This document shows positions 1 through 6,184 of a stretch of 6,425 nt of DNA, in pieces. Each line of letters starts with the position of its first letter. The first letter of the stretch is position 1. The position numbers and the translations under genes are program-made. Where the stretch lies: NCBI GenBank assembly GCA_017420455.1, contig JAFOJB010000039.1, positions 1 to 6,425 of the forward strand, read 5' to 3'. This DNA comes from Blautia sp. (GTDB lineage: Bacteria > Bacillota > Clostridia > Lachnospirales > Lachnospiraceae). A model generated the notes under the pieces. That model saw only the letters and a list, made by a program, of their open reading frames with translations. It ran no database searches and was not told the origin of the DNA.

Positions 1-2
1 CA

Positions 3-257
3 GAAGAAAAAACAGAAAAAGTAAATATAAAAAGAACAATTGGAGATATAATCGAAGAAATAACAAAAGAAAATAATATACCAAAAAACTCATTATTTCT
101 AGAATTTGATGAAAAAATATTAAGTGGATACTATTTTAGAACAAATGAAACAAAAAGAGAAACAATCCAAAAAGAAATAAACATTCGGGAACATTTGACA
201 TTTAAATTTAAAATAGCAACTAATAAAAAAGCATTAGAAAAAGAATGGAGGCAACGT
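3..257 (+). CDS. Partial A-rich coding fragment, open at both ends, function unknown
   Basis: This stretch is open for 85 codons from the window edge and has no stop before it enters the acyl-CoA dehydrogenase in the same frame. The two other forward frames are broken by stops. At this base composition I estimate a stop-free run of 85 codons to be rare by chance (order of 1 in 4000), so it is probably coding. Codon use is unlike everything downstream: only about 9 of 85 third positions are G or C, Ile is mostly ATA (seven times), and Arg is mostly AGA. The peptide is rich in Lys, Glu, Asn and Ile, with no signal peptide, membrane segment or motif that I recognise. It includes the run NNIPKNSLFLEFDEKILSGY. 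I infer the 3' part of a gene from a low-GC genome, cut off and joined near bases 240-257. True ends are unknown, so the limits given are those of the open frame before the dehydrogenase start. Confidence 0.45.
247..251 (+). promoter_or_regulatory. Ribosome binding site that sets the dehydrogenase start
   Basis: GGAGG lies six bases before the ATG at 258. It decides the start: the open frame continues upstream and offers an earlier ATG at 195, but that one sits in the foreign A-rich stretch and would add 21 residues atypical of the family. Starting at 258 gives the usual length of about 380 residues. The site also shows that the composition junction lies at or just before base 247. Confidence 0.8.
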
Positions 258-1400
258 ATGATTCTATCAGCAAAATATGAGTTGATGAGAAAAAACTTTC
301 GTAATTTTGCAGAGACCGAATTCACTACCGAGATCCAGGAAAGACTGGACCGGGAGGGCGGCTTTGACGAGGCGCTCTTTAAGAAAATGGCAGACTGCGG
401 TTTCTGTGGAATCAAGATTCCGGTAGAATACGGCGGACAGGGCGGCGACAGCCTGGCCTATGTACTGATGAACGAGGAATTCTCCCGCGTGATGCCTGTC
501 GGCGCCATCTATGCGAATACTCCGAACTCCCTTGGAAGCGGCCCGCTTCTGGAGTGTGGAAATGAGGAGCAGAAGCAGAGGATCCTCCCGGATGTAGCGG
601 CTGGAAGAAAACATATCGTATTTGCCCTTACCGAGCCCGGCGCAGGCTCCGATGCCGGCGGCACCCTTACCACCGCAGACGCGGATGGGGACGACTTTAT
701 CCTGAACGGAAGAAAATGCTTCATTTCCGGCGCGCCTATGGCGGATTACGCGGTCGTCTACGCAAAGACAAACCGCGCCATGAGAGGAAGCAAGGGAATT
801 TCCATGTTCATCCTGGACATGAAGCTGCCGGGAGTATCGGTCGGTAAATCCGAGATGAAGATGGGTATCAATGGTTATCCTACCAGCGATATCAGCATGG
901 AAAATGTACGTGTGAATAAAAAAGATCTTCTCGGACCTCTGGACAAGGGCTTCATCGTAGCTCTGAATACCCTGAACGGCGGCCGTCTCGGCGTTGCCGC
1001 GCAGGCACTTGGAATCGCCCAGGGCTGCCTGGAGGAGGCTGTCCGGTACTCGAAAGAGAGAAAGCAGTTCGGCAAGCCCATCTGCGCGAATCAGGCGATC
1101 AGCTTCATGCTGGCAGAGATGGCTACCGAGATCGAAGCGACCAGAAGCCTTGTCTATACCACTGCCATGGAGAAGGATCAGGGGGCTGCGGATTCCTTTG
1201 TGAAATGCGCCATGAGCAAATATTATGCGACAGAGATGGCGAACAAGGTGGCATATCAGGCGATCCAGATCTTCGGCGGATATGGATATATCAAGGATTA
1301 CAAGGTGGAGCGTCTGTACCGCGACGCCAGAGTCATGACATTGTACGAAGGCACCACCCAGGTACAGCAGATGGTTATTTCCGGCGCGCTGCTTAAATAG
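258..1400 (+). CDS. Acyl-CoA dehydrogenase (Etf-linked, short-chain type)
   Basis: FAD enzyme of 380 residues, the normal family length. It interconverts acyl-CoA and trans-2-enoyl-CoA in the cytoplasm and exchanges electrons with an electron transfer flavoprotein. The first family signature is at residues 123-135 (ALTEPGAGSDAGG). The second begins at Gln337 (QIFGGYGY, then ERLYRDAR). The expected catalytic base is Glu364 in YEGT. The C-terminal helical domain contains the usual GGRLGVAAQALGIAQG and ERKQFGKPI segments. The gene is followed after 11 bp by etfB and then etfA, so the three should act as one complex. The sequence differs from classical clostridial butyryl-CoA dehydrogenase (for example at the N-terminus and the ISGAPMADYAVVYAKT stretch). 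I recall it as nearer to acryloyl-CoA or aryl-acrylyl-CoA reductases, but this is from memory. The substrate is undetermined, since no crotonase, thiolase or CoA-transferase gene is visible. The 5' side abuts a likely chimeric junction, so its native promoter is not in the window. Confidence 0.93.
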   Translation: MILSAKYELMRKNFRNFAETEFTTEIQERLDREGGFDEALFKKMADCGFCGIKIPVEYGGQGGDSLAYVLMNEEFSRVMPVGAIYANTPNSLGSGPLLECGNEEQKQRILPDVAAGRKHIVFALTEPGAGSDAGGTLTTADADGDDFILNGRKCFISGAPMADYAVVYAKTNRAMRGSKGISMFILDMKLPGVSVGKSEMKMGINGYPTSDISMENVRVNKKDLLGPLDKGFIVALNTLNGGRLGVAAQALGIAQGCLEEAVRYSKERKQFGKPICANQAISFMLAEMATEIEATRSLVYTTAMEKDQGAADSFVKCAMSKYYATEMANKVAYQAIQIFGGYGYIKDYKVERLYRDARVMTLYEGTTQVQQMVISGALLK

Positions 1401-1411
1401 GAGGATCTGAT

Positions 1412-2212
1412 ATGAGAATATATGTATGTGTGAAACAGGTTCCGGATACTTCCGGAAAGGTAGCAGTAAACGAAAACGGTACGCTGAACAGAGCTTCCAT
1501 GGCAACCATCATCAATCCCGATGACATGAACGCTACCGAGGCCGCCCTGAAGATCAAGGACGCTACCGGCTGCCAGGTAACCGTTGTTACCATGGGACCG
1601 CCGCCCGCAAAGGCAATGCTGCAGGAACTGATCGCCATGGGCGCAGACGACGGCGTCCTGATCTCCGGCCGTGAGTTCGGCGGTTCCGATACCTTCGCAA
1701 CCTCCCAGATCATCGCGGGCGCTCTGCACAACCTGGGAATCGGCGAGGATGATATCGTTTTCTGCGGTCGTCAGGCAATCGACGGAGATACCGCGCAGGT
1801 CGGCCCGCAGATCGCTGAAAAGCTGAATCTTCCGCAGGTGACCTATGCAGGAGATATCGAAAAGGATGGAAACACCCTGAAGATCAAGAGACTTCTGGAG
1901 GACGGCTATATGACCGTCGAGGTGAAGACGCCCTGTCTGATCACCTGTGTGAAGGAACTCAATACCCCGCGTTATCTTACCGTAAAGGGCATTCTGGAAT
2001 GCTATGACAAGCCGATCACAGTGCTGGATTATGAGGCGCTGAAGGATGAGCCCCTCATCGACAAGACCACCATCGGTCTGAAGGGTTCTCCCACCAATAT
2101 CTTCAAATCCTTTACGCCGCCCCAGAAGGGCAGTGTTGAGATGATTCCCGGGACAGCCCAGGAAGCAGCTTCAGCTCTTGCGGAGAAGCTTGCAAAGAAG
2201 CATATCATCTGA
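1412..2212 (+). CDS. etfB: Electron transfer flavoprotein, beta subunit
   Basis: 266 residues, typical for EtfB. With EtfA it forms the FAD-containing electron carrier of the upstream dehydrogenase. The N-terminus has the family motif VKQVPDT (residues 7-13). The nucleotide-binding segment CGRQAIDGDTAQVGP is at residues 118-132. The EtfB signature region (IKRLLEDGYMTVEVKTPCLIT) starts at residue 158. The form DGDTAQVGP is the one I associate with clostridial Etfs that bind a second FAD in place of AMP and bifurcate electrons from NADH to an enoyl-CoA and ferredoxin. Mitochondrial-type EtfB carries a different sequence here. That assignment is inference from family knowledge. The AGGAGG ribosome binding site (1399-1404) overlaps the stop codon of the dehydrogenase and lies seven bases before the ATG, which indicates tight operon coupling. 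The reading frame is intact. Confidence 0.95.
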   Translation: MRIYVCVKQVPDTSGKVAVNENGTLNRASMATIINPDDMNATEAALKIKDATGCQVTVVTMGPPPAKAMLQELIAMGADDGVLISGREFGGSDTFATSQIIAGALHNLGIGEDDIVFCGRQAIDGDTAQVGPQIAEKLNLPQVTYAGDIEKDGNTLKIKRLLEDGYMTVEVKTPCLITCVKELNTPRYLTVKGILECYDKPITVLDYEALKDEPLIDKTTIGLKGSPTNIFKSFTPPQKGSVEMIPGTAQEAASALAEKLAKKHII

Positions 2213-2399
2213 TACAGGTCTGGAACGGCAAAGCCCAGGGCTTTTGGAAGAGGGTACGCTGCGAAGCTGTGCAGGTGCACCTGGTGCGCAGATACGGCTG
2301 GCGGACAGCGGCACATGGCGCTTTCAGGCGCTGTACGATGCGAAGGGCGCTGTGTGATATGCCTTTTCCGGCGGTTCCTTCATAGAAAAGGAGAAATAT
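2213..2399 (+). other. Unusually long GC-rich spacer between etfB and etfA
   Basis: These 187 bp separate two genes that normally lie almost end to end. The spacer is about 57% G+C and holds no open frame that looks like a gene, although none of the three forward frames is interrupted early. It contains several self-complementary pieces. One is AAAGCCCAGGGCTTT at 2230-2244 (six-base stem, three-base loop). A perfect 12-bp palindrome, CAGGTGCACCTG, lies at 2272-2283, framed by CTGCG (2259-2263) and CGCAG (2287-2291). A third pair is ACAGCG/CGCTGT in the GGCGCT-rich part around 2298-2336. The hairpins lack a T tract, so they do not look like a terminator. They might tune mRNA processing or the ratio of the two subunits, or mark an inserted intergenic repeat. 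The final AAGGAG (2388-2393) is the ribosome binding site of etfA, six bases before its ATG. Confidence 0.5.
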
Positions 2400-3506
2400 A
2401 TGGGATTTCAGAGTGAAAATATTGAAGAATATCATGATATATGGGTGTTTTGCGAGCAGCGGGATGGAAAACTCCAGAATACGGATTTTGAGCTGATTTC
2501 AGAGGGCCGCAAGCTTGCAGATGAAAGAGGAGCAAAACTGGTAGGCGTCCTTCTTGGCAGTGATGTGAAAGGCATCGCTTCCGAACTCGGCGGATACGGC
2601 GCGGATAAAGTGATCATCTGCGACGACCCGGCGCTGAAGGTGTACACCACAGACGCTTATACCAAGGTTCTCTGCGACCTGGTAAATGACAAGAAGCCGG
2701 AGGTCCTTCTGGTAGGCGCCACCACCATCGGACGTGACCTGGCTCCCAGATGCGCGGCAAAGCTCCATACCGGACTTACCGCAGACTGTACGCATCTGGA
2801 CATCGACATGGATAAATATCTGGATTTCCTCCGTGAGTCCTCCACCATTGAAGTGGATCCGGAGAAATTCAAGATGGACGATACCAACCTGAAGATGACC
2901 CGTCCGGCCTTCGGCGGACACCTGATGGCGACCATCATCTGCCCGAGATTCCGTCCCTGTATGTCTACGGTACGTCCCGGCGTTATGAAGAAATCGGAGT
3001 TTGACCAGGCGAAGGCGGATGCCTGCGAGCTTGAGATGTATCCGGTTTCCCTGTCCGAAGACGATCTGAAGACGAAAGTTCTTGAGGTTGTAAAGGCCAC
3101 CAAGAAGATGGTAGATCTGGTAGGCGCAGATGTTATCGTTTCTGTAGGAAACGGAATCAGTTCTGACGTACAGAAGGGTCTTGCCCTTGCAGAGGAGCTC
3201 TGCGACGCTCTCGGCGGCGGTGTTGTAGGCGGTTCCCGTGTAGCGGTAGATGAGGGCTGGCTTTCTGACGACCATCAGGTAGGACAGACAGGAAAGACGG
3301 TTCATCCGAAGATCTATGTGGCTCTCGGAATTTCCGGCGCCATCCAGCACAAGGCCGGTATGCAGGATTCTGAGGTGATCATCGCCGTGAACACCAATGA
3401 TGCAGCGCCGATCTTCGAGGTAGCTACCTATGGTATCGTAGGAAACGTTTTCGACGTCGTACCGAAGATGATCGAAGAGATCAAGGCCCAGAAAGCTGCG
3501 AAATAA
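2400..3506 (+). CDS. etfA: Electron transfer flavoprotein, alpha subunit
   Basis: 368 residues. It carries the FAD that shuttles electrons between EtfB and the dehydrogenase. The N-terminal half is the Etf alpha/beta nucleotide-binding-like domain, beginning after a short leader (DIWVFCEQRDGKL). The C-terminal FAD domain is clear: GGGVVGGSRVAVDEGW around Arg280, VGQTGKTVHP at 294-303, and the EtfA signature from IYVALGISGAIQHKAG at 305 to Asn331. There is no N-terminal ferredoxin domain such as the one in CarE of caffeyl-CoA reductase. The protein is about 30 residues longer than mitochondrial EtfA, partly from the N-terminus. VGQTGKTV in place of VGQTGKIV is common in clostridial Etfs and agrees with, but does not prove, a bifurcating system. 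The gene has its own good ribosome binding site after a long spacer, and a terminator starts 13 bp after its stop. Confidence 0.95.
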   Translation: MGFQSENIEEYHDIWVFCEQRDGKLQNTDFELISEGRKLADERGAKLVGVLLGSDVKGIASELGGYGADKVIICDDPALKVYTTDAYTKVLCDLVNDKKPEVLLVGATTIGRDLAPRCAAKLHTGLTADCTHLDIDMDKYLDFLRESSTIEVDPEKFKMDDTNLKMTRPAFGGHLMATIICPRFRPCMSTVRPGVMKKSEFDQAKADACELEMYPVSLSEDDLKTKVLEVVKATKKMVDLVGADVIVSVGNGISSDVQKGLALAEELCDALGGGVVGGSRVAVDEGWLSDDHQVGQTGKTVHPKIYVALGISGAIQHKAGMQDSEVIIAVNTNDAAPIFEVATYGIVGNVFDVVPKMIEEIKAQKAAK

Positions 3507-3519
3507 CAGGAACGCCAGG

Positions 3520-3551
3520 GGGCTGCCGCAGATATGCGGCGGCCCTTTTTT
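3520..3551 (+). terminator. Rho-independent terminator after etfA
   Basis: A ten-base stem (3520-3529 with 3536-3545, one G-U pair) closes a six-base loop, AGATAT, and is followed directly by six T residues. It sits 13 bp after the etfA stop and should end the dehydrogenase-etfB-etfA transcript. Only 30 bp separate it from the next start codon, so the next gene either relies on read-through or has a promoter inside etfA or overlapping the hairpin. Confidence 0.9.
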
Positions 3552-3581
3552 ACGCTGCGACGCAGAAAAAGGGGAAAAAGG

Positions 3582-4181
3582 ATGGATACAGTGATCACAG
3601 AGATCGTACAGAGGGAATGGGATTTTTTCCAGAAGGTTCAGAATGAAGGAGGAAGAGCGGACTGCCAGGATGACCCGCAGACCTTTCAGATCATGCGGAG
3701 AAGCCAGTTCCTGGCCTGGAGCGAACGAGCAAGAGAGAGCTATCTGGAGGATCTGATCGCGGCAAAGGAGTCCGGAAGGAACCTGTTGACGGAAAAATAC
3801 GCCTATATGATGAAATTTACCGCGTCGGAGGATTTTGCAAGGATTGAAAAGCTCCTTCCGCCCATTACGGAGGAAAAGGAGAGACTGGCAGAGGAGCTGG
3901 CGCAGATCCATATAGAATGGCGTATCTCCTTTGAAAACAGATATCCGCGTCTGGCGGGAAAGGGGAGACCGCTGCGCTCCGAAGAGGATACTGTTTTCAG
4001 GACTTCTTTTGAATCGTATCTGAAGGGAGAACTTTATACCTATTCGGAGAAAACGCTGAAGCTCTGCCTCGAGGACGCGAAAATGATGCAGGAAAAGGGA
4101 GAGAACCAGAGCATCGCCATCATGCAGAATACTGTCCGGGCGTACGGATACAGAACTCTCGAGGAGGCGGAAGGGCAGTGA
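3582..4181 (+). CDS. DUF4125 family protein
   Basis: 199 residues, probably cytoplasmic, as there is no signal peptide or membrane segment. I recognise the DUF4125 pattern. The N-terminal block reads EWDFFQKVQNEGGRADCQDD (residues 12-31) and continues into TFQIMRRSQFLAW. It is followed by a Tyr-Leu-Glu-Asp-Leu helix and NLLTEKYAYMMKFTA (67-81). The rest is charged and mainly helical in character, including an Arg/Glu-rich middle with IEWRISFENRYP. The molecular role of the family is unknown to me, and the neighbours give no hint. The start at 3582 is preceded by AGGGG (3570-3574, seven-base spacer). An upstream ATG at 3534 would add 16 residues but lies inside the terminator hairpin of etfA, so it is rejected. 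No obvious terminator follows, and the reading frame is intact. Confidence 0.85.
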   Translation: MDTVITEIVQREWDFFQKVQNEGGRADCQDDPQTFQIMRRSQFLAWSERARESYLEDLIAAKESGRNLLTEKYAYMMKFTASEDFARIEKLLPPITEEKERLAEELAQIHIEWRISFENRYPRLAGKGRPLRSEEDTVFRTSFESYLKGELYTYSEKTLKLCLEDAKMMQEKGENQSIAIMQNTVRAYGYRTLEEAEGQ

Positions 4182-4244
4182 GAAGGCAGCATTCAGGTAT
4201 GCATTTTACAGCAGGCTGCTGAAAAAACCTTACTATTACAGCCC

Positions 4245-4303
4245 GCCCGGATATGAGATCTGATTTTCGCGCCTGCACGGAAAATCAGGGCTCATATCCG
4301 GGC
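4245..4303. repeat. 59-nt inverted repeat downstream of the DUF4125 gene
   Basis: The outer arms GCCCGGATATGAG (4245-4257) and CTCATATCCGGGC (4291-4303) pair perfectly over 13 bp. After a three-base internal mismatch (ATC against GGG), a second perfect 8-bp stem forms: TGATTTTC (4261-4268) with GAAAATCA (4280-4287). The loop is 11 bases, GCGCCTGCACG. No T tract follows on the + strand, so this is not a standard terminator, although it may still protect or end the upstream mRNA. Its form suggests a dispersed intergenic element. Other copies would have to be sought elsewhere in the genome. Confidence 0.8.
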
Positions 4304-4305
4304 AG

Positions 4306-4373
4306 GACTGCGAAAGCAGTCACTCCGCAAGAAGAGAAATTCAGGCGCGAAGCGCCAGGAGAGCCCGCAGGGC
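4306..4373 (+). other. Cluster of three small stable hairpins
   Basis: Three compact hairpins follow the 59-nt inverted repeat. GACTGC-GAAA-GCAGTC (4306-4321) is a six-base stem with a GNRA tetraloop. GGCGC-GAA-GCGCC (4344-4356) contains the very stable GCGAAGC mini-hairpin. GCCC-GCA-GGGC (4363-4373) is a short GC stem. A heptamer GAAATTC flanks the last two (4336-4342 and 4375-4381) as a direct repeat. No coding frame fits here. The role is unknown: the cluster could be part of an intergenic repeat family or a structured 3' UTR. The rest of the 4182-4573 gap is low-complexity AT-rich leader plus the promoter listed separately. Confidence 0.5.
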
Positions 4374-4518
4374 GGAAATTCGAATGCTGTGGAGGGCTGT
4401 GAATAATAACGATAAAACAGGAGAAAAACCCCGAAAATATTCTGCTTTCTTGTGAAAATGAGGGAAGCGGAATGAGAAAAATCTGTATTTTTGGTGGGTT
4501 TTTTCGAGAGAAAGGTAT

Positions 4519-4524
4519 TATAAT
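4519..4524 (+). promoter_or_regulatory. Probable -10 element of the secreted SH3b protein gene
   Basis: A perfect TATAAT lies 50 bases before the chosen start codon at 4574, in an AT-rich stretch after a GC-rich one. The -35 position at 17-bp spacing is poor (GGGTTT at 4496-4501). TTGGTG at 4491-4496 is better in sequence but 22 bp away, which is too far. The promoter is therefore plausible but not certain. Transcription would begin near 4531, giving a leader of roughly 43 bases. Confidence 0.5.
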
Positions 4525-4560
4525 TGCGGTGTTTGAAAAAAAGGTGAGTATGAATTTTAA

Positions 4561-4567
4561 AAGGAGG
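4561..4567 (+). promoter_or_regulatory. Ribosome binding site that sets the SH3b protein start
   Basis: AAGGAGG followed by six A residues and then ATG at 4574 is near ideal. It excludes the upstream in-frame ATGs at 4472 and 4550. The first of these would add 34 residues ahead of the signal peptide, has only a weak site, and would place the likely -10 box inside the coding sequence. Confidence 0.9.
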
Positions 4568-4573
4568 AAAAAA

Positions 4574-6052
4574 ATGCAGAGAAAATCTATTCTGGCAGCG
4601 CTGGCAGCCACAGCAGTTCTGTGCCTGGCAGTTCCTGCAGCAGCAGAAACCTTTACCGCATCCAATGGTGTTCTTTCAATCGAGCTTCCAAATGAGAACT
4701 GGAAGGAAATGATGGATCCCAGCAAGTGGATCACTCTCAGTGACGGAAGCAACATGATCACCATAGAGCACTTTTCCAACGGTGCGAATCTGCCGGAGAT
4801 GTCCGTAGCAGACAGTCATTATGTCAATGTTTACCAGGCTGTGTTTTCTACACAGAATGAGGTATTTATCATCACGGGTTCTGTAGTGGATGCCGCAAAC
4901 ATTCCGCAGATCTGCAATGCCATCATGTCCACCAAGGTTCTGCAGTATAATACCAAGACTGCGGTGAAGCCGGAGACGCCGGCTCCGAAGACCAGCGAGT
5001 TTACTCTGGCGGCCATGGATCAGACCATGTATGTCATTTCCGACAGCCTGAATATCCGCGGCGGCTGTTCTACCAATGATGCGATCATCGGGGCTCTTAC
5101 CTATGGCGACAGCATAAGGGTGCTCGGTTCCGTACAGCGCAATGGCGCGGACTACGGCTGGTATCAGGTTTCCTTCAACAACGGGACAGGATATGTATCC
5201 TCAGCGTTCCTCTCTGCCACAGCACCGGCCTCGAAGAGCACGGATTCTGCTGCGAAATCGGAAGAAAGCGGCAGTTCAAAGGGCTTTACCGGCAATGTAA
5301 AGACCATCTACGAGATCGATGGATATGCGGTTACGGTTTATGAGTCTGTGGATGGCTACTGGTATGACAATGCAGGAACCAGATATGACTGGATCACAAC
5401 GTATGAGTTTGCGGCTGAGAACGGCGCGGTCCTTACGGTCAACAAACCGGTTGTGGATTCCGGGCTCGAGCCTACCGGTTTCTCCATGGAGGTTTACTGG
5501 CTGAACGGCAACGGAACGACGCTTTATGAGTACAGCGATGGATATTATTATACTTCCGACTGGGTACGTTATTCCAGCAATGGTGATGGTACCTACAGCG
5601 GAGCTGACGGCACTACTCTTTACATGTTTGCCCCGGATTTAAGCGGAAACCAGACCGCTAATACAGACACTTCGACGGTATATCTGATTTCCCGCGGCTC
5701 CGGCAGACCGGTTACCGTATATGAATCGGAAGACGGTGTTTACTATGACCGTGAGGGGATTGCCTTCCACAAACAGGAGGATGGTACCTTCAAGGATGCG
5801 TATGACGCTGTATATGATGTGACTGAGACGCCGAGATCCGGAAGCACGAAGGAAAACGGAGACGGATATGCCTACAAGGGCGATGTTTCCAACAATTCCA
5901 CAGTCCGCCTGATCTCCCGCGAGACCGGAGAAGAGGTCGTGATCTCGATCCAGGGCGGCGTATACTATGATGCCTACGGAACAGAGTTCGGAAAGGTCGA
6001 CAGCGAGACCTTCATCGATGAGAACGACAAGCTTTACGATGTAGAGCACTGA
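4574..6052 (+). CDS. Secreted SH3b-domain protein with four C-terminal Tyr-rich repeats
   Basis: 492 residues. A typical signal peptide covers residues 1-24 (MQRK, hydrophobic stretch, PAAA then Glu25). Cys17 is not in a lipobox, so the mature protein should be released or wall-associated, not lipidated. Residues 26-128 form a compact domain I do not recognise (starting FTASNGVLSIELP). A Pro/Lys linker follows. Residues 152-214 are a bacterial SH3 domain (DSLNIRGGCSTNDAIIG, then GYVSSAFLS), a fold often used to bind peptidoglycan or peptide ligands. A Ser-rich linker (about 215-240) leads to four degenerate repeats (242-289, 305-353, 368-418, 443-492), each with a G-[YV]-[WY]-Y core. No catalytic domain, LPXTG motif or membrane anchor is visible, so wall binding or ligand sensing is the best guess. 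It is probably transcribed alone, from its own promoter to the terminator at 6093. Confidence 0.88.
   Translation: MQRKSILAALAATAVLCLAVPAAAETFTASNGVLSIELPNENWKEMMDPSKWITLSDGSNMITIEHFSNGANLPEMSVADSHYVNVYQAVFSTQNEVFIITGSVVDAANIPQICNAIMSTKVLQYNTKTAVKPETPAPKTSEFTLAAMDQTMYVISDSLNIRGGCSTNDAIIGALTYGDSIRVLGSVQRNGADYGWYQVSFNNGTGYVSSAFLSATAPASKSTDSAAKSEESGSSKGFTGNVKTIYEIDGYAVTVYESVDGYWYDNAGTRYDWITTYEFAAENGAVLTVNKPVVDSGLEPTGFSMEVYWLNGNGTTLYEYSDGYYYTSDWVRYSSNGDGTYSGADGTTLYMFAPDLSGNQTANTDTSTVYLISRGSGRPVTVYESEDGVYYDREGIAFHKQEDGTFKDAYDAVYDVTETPRSGSTKENGDGYAYKGDVSNNSTVRLISRETGEEVVISIQGGVYYDAYGTEFGKVDSETFIDENDKLYDVEH
5297..6049 (+). repeat. Four imperfect tandem protein repeats of about 50 residues
   Basis: The repeats lie at 5297-5440, 5486-5632, 5675-5827 and 5900-6049. 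Each begins with a hydrophobic strand (TIYEIDG, EVYWLNG, TVYLISR, TVRLISR), followed by a second strand. A core comes next: DGYWYDNAG (260-268), DGYYYTSDW (322-330), DGVYYDREG (387-395) or GGVYYDAYG (461-469). A late acidic or Gly-containing turn and a closing strand such as AVYDV or KLYDV complete the unit. The last two copies are most alike, and the first is most divergent. The pattern is repetitive beta structure. The G-x-[WY]-Y core recalls choline-binding and related cell-wall-binding repeats, but the period is more than twice as long, so I do not assign it to that family. Confidence 0.7.
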
Positions 6053-6092
6053 GAAGCGTCCCTGGGGACTCTTCCATAATTACAGGATCTAA

Positions 6093-6136
6093 AAACAGCC
6101 GGAAATAGACGATGTGCTATTTCCGGCTGTTTCTTT
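6093..6136. terminator. Strong bidirectional terminator after the SH3b gene
   Basis: A perfect 16-bp stem (6093-6108 with 6117-6132) surrounds the eight-base loop ACGATGTG. On the + strand it runs into TTTCTTT. On the opposite strand the A-run at 6091-6095 gives a T tract, so it can stop transcription from both sides. It lies 40 bp after the stop of the secreted protein gene. Confidence 0.92.
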
Positions 6137-6184
6137 ACCCCCAGGTGTGAGTCTCTCCGGACGGGGATCTTTACGGCGGACGGA

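Noticed and set aside
195..257. Longer start of the acyl-CoA dehydrogenase at 195
   Set aside because: The extra 21 residues come from the A-rich foreign stretch. The ATG at 258 has a GGAGG at correct spacing and gives the normal family length.
267..1505. Long open frame on the - strand opposite the dehydrogenase
   Set aside because: It mirrors a gene with clear family signatures on the + strand, has no recognisable motif and is an antisense shadow.
2213..2410. Small gene or EtfB read-through extension in the etf spacer
   Set aside because: The forward frames are open mainly because the stretch is GC-rich. No start with a ribosome binding site or recognisable peptide was found, and EtfB already ends at its usual length.
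2499..3911. Long - strand open frame across etfA and the DUF4125 start
   Set aside because: It spans two well-supported + strand genes and the terminator between them, and its protein has low-complexity Arg/His/Leu/Cys composition typical of antisense frames.
4285..4779. - strand open frame across the hairpin cluster and the start of the secreted protein
   Set aside because: It overlaps the promoter, ribosome binding site and signal peptide of the + strand gene and shows no family motif.
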